A stretch of DNA of 64,000 nt, taken from assembly GCA_963746905.1 (NCBI GenBank), contig CAVVCY010000003.1:682001-746000 (forward strand). Direction: 5' to 3'. Positions 7,740 to 17,140 of the stretch are shown here, piece by piece. Source of the DNA: JALYNX01 sp963746905. Lineage in GTDB: Bacteria > Actinomycetota > Acidimicrobiia > Spongiisociales > ZC4RG35. Made by a program: the position numbers and the translations under genes. Position 1 is the stretch's first letter. Each line of letters begins with the position of its first letter. The notes under the pieces were generated by a model. The model was not told where the DNA came from, did not search any database, and was given only the letters and a program-made list of their open reading frames with translations.

Positions 7740-8825
7740 ATGAAGATCCGAATCAAGAGCCTGGTCGGCCTGCTGGCCGTCGTAACCCGTATCCTCGCCG
7801 CCTGTGGCGGTGATTCCGAGGACACCACGACCACCGCAGCAGCGGCCGAGCCAACGACTACTGCGGTCTCGGCAGGGCCTACCACGACAGCGGAGGCCGG
7901 CGGGAGCGATCTGTCGGGGAGCATCGTGATTTCAGGCTCCTCGACGGTGGAGCCGATTTCGGCGCGAGTCGGCGAGGCATTCGACGCTGTCAATCCTGGG
8001 GTCGCCACCTCAGTGGAGGGTCCGGGCACCGGTGACGGCTTTGCCCGGTTCTGCAACAACGAGACCGACATCTCGGACGCATCTCGGCCGATCAAGGACG
8101 AGGAAGTCGCTCTCTGCGAGGCGGGCGGGATCGATTACGTCGAACTGCACGTGGCCACCGACGGGACTCACCGTGATGACCAACCCATCGAATGAGGCCG
8201 TGACCTGTCTGGCCTTGAGTCCGATATCTACGCACTGGTGGGGCCGGAGTCGGAGGGGTTCGCCAACTGGTCGGACGCCAACGATCTCGCCGCCGAGTTG
8301 AGCGCACCCAACGCCCCTTACCCCGATGAGCCACTGGTGATCTACGGTCCCGGCGAGGAGTCGGGTACCTACGACACCTTCGTCGAGTTTGCGATCACCG
8401 ACCTCGCCGAGGAGCGGGTAGGCGAAGACAACGTCTTCACCCGGGCGGATTACAACGCATCGGCAAATGACAACGCAATCGTCCAGGGGATCGTCGACAA
8501 CCCCAGTTCGCTGGGATGGGTCGGGTTTGCCTTCTTCGAGGAAAACCAGGATGCGCTCAAGGCGATCGAGATCGATGAGCGGGTGAGTCGGTACCTGCGT
8601 GGCACCGACGCCGAGACGATCGCTGCGTTCGAATACCCGATGTCACGTCCACTGTTCATCTACGTCAAGACCAACGACCTGGCCGACCGTCCCGAATTGA
8701 ACGCATTTGTCGACTACTACCTGTCAGACGAAGGTCTGGCGTGGGTCAGTGACGCTGGGTATGTCCAACTGCCGGCGGAAGACATCGAAGCCACCCGGAC
8801 CGCCTGGACCGGCGCTGCAGGTTGA
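7740..8825 (+). CDS. pstS: phosphate ABC transporter substrate-binding lipoprotein PstS (two apparent frameshifts)
   Basis: Periplasmic-type phosphate-binding lipoprotein feeding PstCAB. AAGGAG precedes the ATG at 7740. The signal peptide ends in the lipobox ILAAC, followed by a Thr/Ala-rich linker. The mature part has the phosphate-binding GSSTVEPISARVGEAF and GTGDGFARFC, and later GEESGTYDTF and LGWVGFAFFEE. The frame is broken twice: an extra G near 8163-8165 (expected DGLTVMTNPSNEAVTCL) and a missing base near 8211-8220 restore one continuous PstS. The two changes cancel within about 50 bases, and both flanks are intact, so these look like sequencing errors. If they are real, only a truncated protein would be made. 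Confidence 0.9.
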
Positions 8826-8838
8826 GGTTATGAGAGAC

Positions 8839-8866
8839 GAGGGGCCGGACAAGGTTCTGGCCCCTC
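8839..8866 (+). terminator. intercistronic hairpin between pstS and pstC
   Basis: Perfect 8-bp inverted repeat GAGGGGCC (8839-8846) and GGCCCCTC (8859-8866) with a 12-base loop, placed 14 bases after the pstS stop and 25 bases before pstC. The following CCTCTATTCTCT is only weakly U-rich. Such hairpins after a binding-protein gene usually cause partial termination or protect the 3' end, giving more binding protein than permease. Confidence 0.6.
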
Positions 8867-8890
8867 CCTCTATTCTCTAACCGGGTCAAC

Positions 8891-9820
8891 ATGGCAATCG
8901 TTCAAAGCACGGGGGATCCGCTCGTCGACCTGACCGGAAGCGTCAGTCGCCGGCGGCGTGAGCGCTGGGTCAAGGCGCTTTTCTTCTTGGCGGCCACCTT
9001 CTCGATCCTCACCTCGTTGGCCATCGTCGTGGCCCTCGCCGGAAAGGCATGGGGCTTTCTCACCTCAATCGATTTCGATCAACTGTTTGGGGACGGTTGG
9101 TTCCCCCGTCGTGGCCGATTCCAGGTGTCAGCGCTCCTGGCCCACACCCTGATCGTGACCGGGATCGCGATGCTGGTCGCGGTTCCCTTCGGCCTCGGAT
9201 CCGCGGTCTACCTGTCCGAATACGCCCGATCAGGTGTGCGTCGGGTTCTCAAGCCGACCCTGGAGATCCTGGCGGGGATCCCCTCGGTGGTCCTCGGATT
9301 TTTCGCTCTTCAATTCATAAGCCCCAACATCGTTCGGGGATTGTTCCCCGGCGCCCAGAGCGCCAATTTCCTGGCCGCGGGAATCGCGGTTGGGATCCTC
9401 ACCGTCCCCCTGGTTGCCTCCGTTTCGGAGGATGCAATGCGCGCCGTGCCCCTGTCGCTGCGCGAAGCCTCATACGGTCTCGGGGCCAAGGAGTGGCACA
9501 CGGCACTCCGCATCGTGTTCCCAGCCGCCATCTCGGGGATCATCGCCGCCATCATCCTCGGGATCTCGCGTGCCGTTGGTGAAACCATGGTTGTGGCCCT
9601 GGCCGCCGGTCTCAATGGCGTTTTGACGCTCAACCCGACAGAGGGAGGGCTGACCATGACCGGTGCCATGGCCAATCTGGCGGTCGGATCTGATCAGGTG
9701 GCCGGCGACGCGGCCGCCTTCCAGTCGTTGTTCTTCGTCGGCCTGGTTTTGTTCCTGTTGACCCTCGGGCTCAATGTCATGAGCGGGCGACTGGTCCGTC
9801 GCTACCGGCAGAGGTACTGA
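8891..9820 (+). CDS. pstC: phosphate ABC transporter permease PstC
   Basis: Inner-membrane permease of 309 residues that pairs with PstA. After a basic N-terminus (RRRRERW) there are about six membrane helices. Family motifs are FGLGSAVYLSEYA, the EILAGIPSVVLGFFALQFI segment, and the cytoplasmic coupling loop LREASYGLGAKEWHTALRIVFPAA, which docks on the PstB ATPase. The start ATG is at 8891. pstA follows after a single base, so the two are translationally coupled. Confidence 0.95.
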   Translation: MAIVQSTGDPLVDLTGSVSRRRRERWVKALFFLAATFSILTSLAIVVALAGKAWGFLTSIDFDQLFGDGWFPRRGRFQVSALLAHTLIVTGIAMLVAVPFGLGSAVYLSEYARSGVRRVLKPTLEILAGIPSVVLGFFALQFISPNIVRGLFPGAQSANFLAAGIAVGILTVPLVASVSEDAMRAVPLSLREASYGLGAKEWHTALRIVFPAAISGIIAAIILGISRAVGETMVVALAAGLNGVLTLNPTEGGLTMTGAMANLAVGSDQVAGDAAAFQSLFFVGLVLFLLTLGLNVMSGRLVRRYRQRY

Positions 9821-9821
9821 G

Positions 9822-10787
9822 ATGGTTGCCGACGCACGGGCTCTGACCACGACCGAGTTGGTTCGCCAATCGGTCGAGGGACGAAAGTTCAGCCCGGTGA
9901 ATGCCCTGATCAGGTTCACCCTGTTGTTCACGTTGCTTTCCTCGGTGGTGATTCTCGTCACCCTTCTGGTCGACACGATCTCGACTGCGATGCCTGTCTT
10001 TCAGGCCCGAGGGCTCTCGTTCGTGACCTCCTCCCTGTCGCCTACCCCTGAGGCGTCGGGAATCTGGCAGGGGATCATGGGGTCGCTGGCCCTGGTCGGA
10101 TTCGTGATCGCCATCGCCTTCCCGGTGGGGGTGGCAGCCGCGGTTTACCTCGAGGAATACGCTCCGGACAATCGAGTGACCAGATTCATCGGCAATAACA
10201 TCCGAAATCTGGCCGGGGTACCCTCGATCGTCTACGGGATTCTCGGTCTCTTCCTCTTTGTCGACATCGTGATGGGTGGCGTCTTTGGCGCCGAGGGTGG
10301 GATCGGGGGCCGCAACGTCATCGCCGGGGGTTTGACTCTGGCAGTCCTTGTGCTTCCGATCATGATCATCACTGCCTCAGAAGCACTGCGCGCCGTTCCC
10401 TCAGGGTTGCGTGAGGCTTCCCTCGCGGTTGGCGCCACGCGATGGGAGACCATCAGGCACCACGTGCTCCCGGTCGCATTTCCGGCCATCCTCACCGGCT
10501 CGGTGCTCACCATCGCCCGGGCGTTCGGGGAATCGGCCGCTCTCTTGCTGGCCGGGGCTCAGCTTTCGCTCTACTTCAGCGTTGGCAATGGTGCTTCATT
10601 CATCGATCTGGTGACCAACCAGCCATACACCGCGCTGCCAATCATCATTTTCAACTTCGCGCGACAGCCGCAGGAGGCGTTTGTCGCCTTGACCGCAGCC
10701 GCCATTGTCGTGCTTCTTGTAATGCTCCTCACCGTCAACGCGGTAGCTGTCATCACCCGTGACCGCTTCGAGCGGAGATACCGATGA
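9822..10787 (+). CDS. pstA: phosphate ABC transporter permease PstA
   Basis: Second membrane subunit of the phosphate importer, 321 residues with about six helices. It shows PVGVAAAVYLEEYAPDN, NLAGVPSIVYGILGLFLFV and the coupling loop LREASLAVGATRWETIRHHVLPVA, parallel to those of PstC. The ATG at 9822 comes one base after the pstC stop, and the pstB start overlaps its own stop by four bases (ATGA). These overlaps indicate one transcript and coupled translation. Confidence 0.95.
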   Translation: MVADARALTTTELVRQSVEGRKFSPVNALIRFTLLFTLLSSVVILVTLLVDTISTAMPVFQARGLSFVTSSLSPTPEASGIWQGIMGSLALVGFVIAIAFPVGVAAAVYLEEYAPDNRVTRFIGNNIRNLAGVPSIVYGILGLFLFVDIVMGGVFGAEGGIGGRNVIAGGLTLAVLVLPIMIITASEALRAVPSGLREASLAVGATRWETIRHHVLPVAFPAILTGSVLTIARAFGESAALLLAGAQLSLYFSVGNGASFIDLVTNQPYTALPIIIFNFARQPQEAFVALTAAAIVVLLVMLLTVNAVAVITRDRFERRYR

Positions 10788-11692
10788 ACCACCAGGAGGG
10801 TGACGACTTGACCACCAATACCGAAACCGCCAGCCTCGAATCGGCCGAGACCGCCCTCGCCGAGCATGCAGCGGTTGCCAAAGCAGCCGAGTCCGCGGCG
10901 GTCCCCCGCGAACAACGCCCTCTGATCTTCGATGTCGAAGGGCTGACCGTGTACTACGGCTCTTTCCGAGCAGTGCGTAACGTTGACATGGACATCCGCC
11001 AGAACCAGATCACTGCGCTGATCGGGCCTTCGGGATGTGGCAAGACGACGGTGTTGCGGTGCTTCAACCGCATGAACGACCTGATCGAGTCTGCCCGGGT
11101 CGAAGGCAAGCTGGAATATCACGGAGTCAATCTCTATGGGGAAAAGGTCGATCCGGTAGAGGTGAGACGACGCATCGGGATGGTGTTCCAAAAGCCAAAT
11201 CCGTTTCCGAAGAGCATCTACGAGAACATCGTCTACGGGCCAAAGATCGCCGGCTGGAAGGGCAACTACGACGACCTGGTCGAGGAATCCTTGACCAAGG
11301 CAGCTCTCTGGGACGAGGTAAAAGACAAGCTCAAAGAATCTGGGATGGCCCTGTCCGGGGGGCAGCAGCAGCGTTTGTGCATCGCACGGGCCATCGCCAC
11401 CAGCCCGGATGTGGTCCTCATGGACGAGCCTTGCTCGGCCTTGGATCCAATAGCCACCCTAAAGATCGAAGAGCTCATGCTCGATCTGAAAAAGGACTAC
11501 ACCATCGTCATCGTCACCCACAACATGCAACAGGCGGCACGGGTTTCCGACCAGACCGCTTTCTTCTCGGTCAGTGTCGACGAGCAGGGTCAGAGGACCG
11601 GGTACCTTGTCGAGTACAGCGGCACCGAGCAGATTTTCACTTCCCCGAGTCAGAAACAGACCGAGGACTACATAACGGGGAGGTTCGGATGA
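10784..11692 (+). CDS. pstB: phosphate ABC transporter ATP-binding protein PstB
   Basis: ATPase of the phosphate importer, 302 residues, longer than the usual ~255 because of an acidic, alanine-rich N-terminal extension of about 40 residues. The start at 10784 overlaps the pstA stop. A TTG at 10808 would shorten the extension. Walker A is GPSGCGKTT, the Q-loop lies in GMVFQKPNPFPKSIYEN, the signature is LSGGQQQRLCIARA, Walker B is VVLMDEPCSALDP and the switch His is in VTHNMQQA. All catalytic parts are present. Confidence 0.96.
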   Translation: MNHQEGDDLTTNTETASLESAETALAEHAAVAKAAESAAVPREQRPLIFDVEGLTVYYGSFRAVRNVDMDIRQNQITALIGPSGCGKTTVLRCFNRMNDLIESARVEGKLEYHGVNLYGEKVDPVEVRRRIGMVFQKPNPFPKSIYENIVYGPKIAGWKGNYDDLVEESLTKAALWDEVKDKLKESGMALSGGQQQRLCIARAIATSPDVVLMDEPCSALDPIATLKIEELMLDLKKDYTIVIVTHNMQQAARVSDQTAFFSVSVDEQGQRTGYLVEYSGTEQIFTSPSQKQTEDYITGRFG

Positions 11693-12387
11693 CCGACACC
11701 AATCTTCACTTCCATCAGGAGTTGGATTCGCTCGAGCAGACTGTGCTGGGGATGGTCGATCGAGCCGAGCAGATGGTGGCTATGGCTGTGGAGGGGGTGT
11801 GCACCAGTGATGTGGCCCTCGCCAACCAGGTCGTCGAGCTCGACGACGATATCGATCGCGCCTATCTGGATGTTCACGGCCAGTGGACGAATCTCATGGC
11901 GAGATACCAGCCGCTCGGCCCTGACCTGCGGAAGATGACGGTGCTCCTCCAGTTGGATCAGACCTTCGAGCGGATGGGTGACCAAGCCGTCAACATCGCC
12001 AAGGCGACCAAGCTCAATGACGGATTGCCCCGTGTCGAGCGGATGGCGGAACAGATTCGCGAGATGGGGGACCTGGTGCGTCCCATGATTAGGACCGCGA
12101 TCGAGGCCTACGTCCGAAAGGACCTCGACGAGGCGAGGTTGCTTCCCGCCATGGACCAGCCAGTGGATCGTCTCAACGCCAACATGTACAAAGAAATCCT
12201 GGTCGTCGGCAACCAACCTCCCATGTTGGAGTGGGCGAGCAAGATCCTGATGGTGGCTCGGGCGTTGGAGCGCATTGGCGACCAGGCAGTTGACTTCGCA
12301 GAGCAGACGGCTTATCTGATCACCGGTGAGCGGGCCGAATTCGTCAAGGTTGGTCTCCATCGGGCAGCAGATGACGACATCGGTTGA
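11689..12387 (+). CDS. phoU: phosphate signalling protein PhoU
   Basis: A PhoU protein of 232 residues that links Pst transport state to the PhoR kinase and represses the regulon in high phosphate. Two helical PhoU repeats are visible, each with the metal-binding E/D-rich pattern: ELDDDIDRAYLDVH and QTFERMGDQAVNIAK in the first half, and ARALERIGDQAVDFAEQ in the second. The start at 11689 overlaps the pstB stop (ATGA), and the response-regulator gene starts 17 bases before its stop, so the pst genes and the two-component pair form one continuous unit. Confidence 0.95.
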   Translation: MTDTNLHFHQELDSLEQTVLGMVDRAEQMVAMAVEGVCTSDVALANQVVELDDDIDRAYLDVHGQWTNLMARYQPLGPDLRKMTVLLQLDQTFERMGDQAVNIAKATKLNDGLPRVERMAEQIREMGDLVRPMIRTAIEAYVRKDLDEARLLPAMDQPVDRLNANMYKEILVVGNQPPMLEWASKILMVARALERIGDQAVDFAEQTAYLITGERAEFVKVGLHRAADDDIG

Positions 12388-13084
12388 ACGCCGACCGCAT
12401 CGTGTGCTTCTCGTTGAAGACGAGCCCGGCCTCGCCGAATCCGTGAGATATGCCCTCGACAGCGAGGGATTCGATGTTTTCGTGGCCGAGTCAGGGGTGA
12501 GCGGGCTGGAGTCGGCCCGGGTCAATCATCCTGACCTGGTCCTTCTCGACCTCATGCTCCCCGGGATGTCGGGACTTGACGTGTGCCGGCAGCTCAGGTC
12601 GTCGTCCGACGTTCCGATCATCATGTTGACCGCCAAGGACGCCGAGTCGGACAAGGTCGCAGGTCTCGAACTGGGCGCCGACGACTACATGACCAAGCCC
12701 TTTTCGATGCGCGAGTTGGTCGCTCGGATCCGGGCCCAGCTGAGGCGGGCGGCCAAGAGCGGGGCATTGTCGGAGTCGAACGAAGTTCTGCGCGGGGGGT
12801 CGATCGAGCTCGACATCGACGCTCACCAGGCCCGGCTCAACGGCGTGGCGGTCGACCTGAGACCCAAGGAGTTCGAGCTTCTCGAGTCGTTGATGCGGCG
12901 CAAGAATCGGTTGGCTGCCCGTCACACCCTCATCGACGAGGTGTGGGGCCCGGCGTACTTTGGGGACACCAAGACCCTCGACGTCCACATCAAGCGGTTG
13001 CGGCAGAAGCTGGAGCCTGATCCGACAGGGCCGACCCACATTGTCACGGTGCGCGGGCTCGGCTACAAGTTCGTGGATGAGTAA
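12371..13084 (+). CDS. phoB: phosphate response regulator PhoB/PhoP-like
   Basis: An OmpR/PhoB-family regulator of 237 residues. The chosen start is the ATG at 12371 (MTTSVERRPHRVLLVEDEP), overlapping phoU by 17 bases; longer forms lie inside phoU. The receiver has all key residues: LVEDEPG acidic pocket, phospho-Asp in LVLLDLMLPGMSG, Thr in MLTAKD and Lys in YMTKPFS. The C-terminal winged helix reads RPKEFELLESLM and TLDVHIKRLRQKLE, ending VRGLGYKF. The neighbouring kinase and the Pho box at 7614 suggest it activates pstS transcription when phosphate is low. Confidence 0.92.
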   Translation: MTTSVERRPHRVLLVEDEPGLAESVRYALDSEGFDVFVAESGVSGLESARVNHPDLVLLDLMLPGMSGLDVCRQLRSSSDVPIIMLTAKDAESDKVAGLELGADDYMTKPFSMRELVARIRAQLRRAAKSGALSESNEVLRGGSIELDIDAHQARLNGVAVDLRPKEFELLESLMRRKNRLAARHTLIDEVWGPAYFGDTKTLDVHIKRLRQKLEPDPTGPTHIVTVRGLGYKFVDE

Positions 13085-14439
13085 CCGATCGGAGCCGGAC
13101 AGGTCATCGTTCACAGTCCGTCTGTTCGTCTACTTCGGCCTCGCCTATCTCGTGTTGTTGGGTGTGATCGGATGGCTGCTCCTCCGGTCTGGGGAGCAGG
13201 AAAATTCGACTCTCATTTTCATCTTCGGGGCTGTGTTGGGATTGGCCGCGGTTTGGCTGGTGGCCCGACGGATGTCCGCCCCCGTCAGCATCCTCACGCA
13301 ACAGACTCTTGACCTAGCCCGAGCCCAAGAGGATCAGGTGGCACAAGCCGAACAGGCAACTCAGACCCTGGAGTCGGTACTCGGCGCCCTTCGCCAAGGA
13401 ACGGTCCTGTTCTCGCCTGAAGACGAGGTGGTCTATTCCAATCCGTCTGCTCGGGAGTTGCTGGGTGGGGTGCCGGCCAACCTCTCCGGCTTGGCACCAT
13501 TCACCTTTCAGAGTGCAGTTCGCGAGTGCCGGGAGAGGCGCCAACCGGTGGAGCGGGTGGTCGAGCACGGAAAGCCGGTGCGGCGTGTCCGCGCCCTTGC
13601 CACCCCGTTCGGTGGGGATGACCGGATTCTCCTGGTGCTGGTGGATGTGACCGACGTCGAAAGGGTCGCGTCCGTCCGTCGTGACTTCGTAGCAAACGCA
13701 TCCCATGAGTTGAAGACGCCGGTGTCGGCGATCATCGCCTCCTCCGAAGCCCTCCAGATCGCTGTCGGGCGCAACGACGATTCCTCAGTCGGGTTTGCCC
13801 AACAGATCGAGCGCTCGGCGAGGCAACTCGACCGGTTGGTGACCGATCTCCTCGACCTTTCCAGGCTGGAGCGCGACCAGCCCGATTTGGAGCCTTTGAA
13901 CCTCGATCTATTGGTTCGCGAGGAATTGGAGCGGTTGCGCCCGATGGCAGAGGAGAAAGGCATCGACCTCACGCTCGACTTGTCGCCGACCCAGATCGCG
14001 GGCAGCCGCCGCGACATCGCAATTGCGGTGCGCAACCTTCTCGACAATGCGGTCCGCTACACCGCCCGCGGGGGATCAGCAGGTGCGGCCTTGGAAACTG
14101 ACAACGGTGAGGCGGTGCTTCGGATTTCTGACACCGGTGAGGGGATACCGACCAGGGACCTGAGCCGTGTGTTCGAGCGCTTCTATCGGGTCGACGCCGC
14201 CCGTTCCCGTTCGACAGGCGGGACCGGCCTCGGCCTCGCCATCGTCAAACATGTCGTGGAAAGTCATGGCGGCGCAGTGAGCCGTCGAGAGTGAATTGGG
14301 TAGAGGGTCGGTGTTCACGGTGCGACTCCCCGCTCTCGATGGGGACAACGACCGGGCCAGGGCTAGCCTGATATCGGCTCATCGCCAGTCCTCCCATGTC
14401 GATTCTCGAAACCATTTCCAGCCCGGCCGACCTCCGTGA
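13077..14439 (+). CDS. phoR: phosphate sensor histidine kinase PhoR-like (one apparent frameshift)
   Basis: Membrane sensor kinase starting at the ATG at 13077, overlapping the regulator stop by eight bases. It has two membrane helices (about residues 12-64), a PAS-like domain (GTVLFSPEDEVVYSNPSAREL), the H-box SHELKTPVSAI, N-box RNLLDNAVRYT, G1 DTGEGIP, F-box FERFYRVD and G2 TGGTGLGLAIVKHV. Just after G2 the frame stops at 14294. Removing one C at 14282-14283 restores the usual VESELGRGSVFTVRLP ending and a stop at 14439, so a one-base insertion is likely. The corrected end overlaps dxs by 44 bases. Confidence 0.85.
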
Positions 14440-16254
14440 GTTGAGCCTGGAGCAGCTCCAGAGTGCTCAGTGAGGAGATCCGGGCCTTCATCATCGACAA
14501 GGTGTCGGCCAACGGAGGCCATCTTTCGCCCAATCTCGGTGTGGTCGAGCTCACATTGGCGCTGCATCGGGTGTTCGACTCCCCCAACGACCGGATCATC
14601 TGGGATGTCGGGCATCAGGCCTACGTCCACAAGCTGGTGACCGGGAGGAGAGAGGAGTTCGATCAGCTCCGACGCACCGGCGGGCTGTCCGGATACCCGT
14701 CCCGTGAGGAGTCCCCTCACGACTTCGTCGAAAACAGCCACGCTTCGACGTCGCTCTCCTACGCCCTGGGCCATGCCCTGTCGGGCTATCCCGGGTACAC
14801 GATCGCCGTGGTGGGAGACGGCGCGTTGACGGGCGGGATGGCATACGAGGCCCTGAACCACATCGCGGTGGCGAGGCCGCCCCGCCTCATCATCGTCCTC
14901 AACGACAACGGGCGTTCGTACGCCCCAACGGTTGGTGGGATCGCCGCTCTGGCCAACCTCGCCCACTACCGCATCGATCCTCGTTACGAGAGGGCCAAGC
15001 GAACCCTGGGCCGGATGCTCCGGGGAATACCGCTGGTGGGGGAGACTGCCGACGAGTTTGCGGGGCGGCTCAAGGATGCCATCAAGCAGATCCTGGAGCC
15101 TTCGACGGTGTTCGATGCCCTCGACCTCAAGTACACCGGTCGGATCGACGGCCACGACCAGGCATTGCTCGAGGAGACCCTGACCCTCGCCAAGACCTAC
15201 GACCGGCCGGTCGTGGTCCATGTGTTGACCGAGAAGGGCAGTGGCTATCAGCCGGCGATCGAGGATGAAGTCGAGAAACTTCATGGTGTGGGCAGCTTCG
15301 ATGTTGCGACTGGCAAGGCACTGAAAACCGAGCTCAAGCTGACAGACGTTGCCGGCCAGGCCATAGCCGCGGCGGCTGCGACTCGGCCGGACATGATCGG
15401 AATCTCGGCGGCCATGGTGAGCACCGCGGGTCTGACCCAGATGGCACAGCGTTTTCCGGACCGGGTTTACGACACTGCCATTGCCGAGCAGCACTCGGTG
15501 ACCCTGGCTGCCGGGAATGGCGATGGCAGGCAAGAGGCCGGTCGTGGCCGTCTACTCAGCCTTCCTGCAACGTGCCTTCGACCAGATCGTGGCCGATGTC
15601 GCACTCCATGATCTGCCGGTCGTGTTCCTGGTGGACCGTGCCGGAATCACCGGGCCCGATGGGCCCTCCCATCACGGAGTCTTCGACCTCTCCTACCTGC
15701 GGATGATCCCCAACATGGTCGTGGGAGCGCCTGCGGACGCCACCGAGCTCTGCGCCATGATCGAGACTGCGGTGGATCACGACGGGCCGATCGCCATCCG
15801 CTATCCAAAGAGCGCCGCGGTGTCGGTCCCCGCAATCCCGGTGGCGCCGATCCCGGTCGGTGAGGCACAGCTTCTGAGCACCGGTTCCGACGTGCTCCTG
15901 GTGGCGGTGGGTCGGATGGTCGAGGTGGCCGAGAAGGCTGCCCTCGACCTGGGAGAGCGCGGAGTGTCCGTAGGAGTGGTCAACGCCCGCTGGGTAAAGC
16001 CACTCGATCCCCGGATCCTGGAGTGGGCAACGCCTGTCGCGCATGTGGTCACCCTCGAGGACAATGTCCTCGCCGGCGGATTTGGCTCTGCGGTGATGGA
16101 GGCCTTCTCGGCGGCAGGGATCACCAAGGAAGTCACTTCGATCGGTGTCCCCGATCAGTTCCTCCCCTTCGGCTCGGCGTCCGACCTACACGAGTCGGTG
16201 GGCATGGACGCCGAGTCGGCGTGGTCGAGCCGGGTTCTGGCGCTTCTCGCCTAG
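14396..16254 (+). CDS. dxs: 1-deoxy-D-xylulose-5-phosphate synthase (two apparent frameshifts)
   Basis: First enzyme of the MEP isoprenoid pathway; a thiamine-diphosphate enzyme joining pyruvate and glyceraldehyde 3-phosphate. The start ATG at 14396 gives MSILETISSPADLRELSLEQ. One extra base near 14457-14461 separates this from IRAFIIDKVSANGGHLSPNL. The ThDP part is intact (WDVGHQAYVHKLVTGR, VVGDGALTGGMAYEALN). A second extra A at 15516-15517 breaks AEQHSVTLAAG from MAMAGKRPVVAVYS. With both insertions removed the protein is 618 residues, the normal size, with the C-terminal EDNVLAGGFGSAV. Real disruption of an essential single-copy gene is improbable. It converges on the ABC permease with a 4-base overlap. 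Confidence 0.92.
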
Positions 16255-17075
16255 GTCGGGATTGCGATCCGTCGTTCGTACCAGCGCAACAGCAGGCTCA
16301 GCGCCAGGGTTAGCACCACGTAGAGCACGACCAGGACGAAGAAAGCCTCGCGGAACCGAAAGGTGGACCCGGAGTAAAGGCGGGCCATTTGGGTGATCTC
16401 TCGCACCGCAAGCACGCTGACTAGCGAGGTGTCCTTCATCAGTGAGATCAGGTCGTTGCCCAAGGCGGGCAGCATGTTGCGCACCGCCTGGGGCAAGACG
16501 ATCTTCCTGGTGATCTGACGTTCGCTGAGCCCGATCGACCGGCCAGCCTCGGTCTGGGTTGTCGGGACCGACTGGATACCGGCCCGAAACACCTCGGCGA
16601 TGAACGCCGCATAGAAGAGTGAGAGGGCGGCTGACGCCCTCAGGGCTTGAGGTATGGCGCGGCTTTCGACATTGATCAACCCGGCCAGGTCGGGTGTCAG
16701 CACGAGGGCGATCAGGAAGATGAAGACGAGGATCGGGATGCCGCGGATGAATTCGATATAGAAGGCTGCCAGGTTGCGGATCAGGGTGTTCTGGCTCAAT
16801 CGGGCTAACCCAATGAACAGACCCAATAGTGTCGCCACCACGAATGAGCCGGCAGTGAGATAGAGGGTGAGAGCCAGGCCCAGCGCGAAGTTGGGCGGAA
16901 GGGGGAGGATGTTGTCGAATGCCTCGCGGTAGTCGGCGTTGAAGATGATCGCCACCACCATGAGGCCGATGACGACGAGCATGCCCACCAGCCACCAGGG
17001 GAACTCGGAGGCGTCAAAGGTGTAGGCGCTTGCCCCCGGTGCCGGGGTGATCTCCTTTTCACCCGGATCAGCCAT
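16251..17075 (-). CDS. polar amino acid ABC transporter permease
   Basis: HisM/GlnP-type permease of 274 residues. After a short cytoplasmic N-terminus there are about six helices. Signatures are the TLYLTAGSFVVATLLGLFIG segment, FIEF-like YIEFIRGIPILVFIF and the coupling loop TQTEAGRSIGLSERQITRKIVLPQAVRNMLPALGN (positions about 180-215), which docks on the ATPase. It follows the binding-protein gene on the minus strand after a hairpin. The ATPase gene of the system is divergent at 18102. The transported amino acid is not evident. Confidence 0.92.
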   Translation of the reverse strand: MADPGEKEITPAPGASAYTFDASEFPWWLVGMLVVIGLMVVAIIFNADYREAFDNILPLPPNFALGLALTLYLTAGSFVVATLLGLFIGLARLSQNTLIRNLAAFYIEFIRGIPILVFIFLIALVLTPDLAGLINVESRAIPQALRASAALSLFYAAFIAEVFRAGIQSVPTTQTEAGRSIGLSERQITRKIVLPQAVRNMLPALGNDLISLMKDTSLVSVLAVREITQMARLYSGSTFRFREAFFVLVVLYVVLTLALSLLLRWYERRIAIPT

Positions 17076-17083
17076 TAGGAGTC

Positions 17084-17115
17084 AGACGCGCCGGACCAGG
17101 AGGCCCGGCGCGTCT
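17084..17115 (-). terminator. strong hairpin between binding-protein and permease genes
   Basis: An 11-bp inverted repeat (arms 17084-17094 and 17105-17115, sequence AGACGCGCCGG and complement) encloses a 10-base loop. It sits between the substrate-binding gene (stop at 17141) and the permease start (17075). No U-tract follows on the minus strand, so it is more likely an attenuating or mRNA-protecting hairpin than a full terminator. It occupies the same relative place as the pstS-pstC hairpin. Confidence 0.6.
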
Positions 17116-17140
17116 CATAGATCGAGGAGAGGAAATCAGC

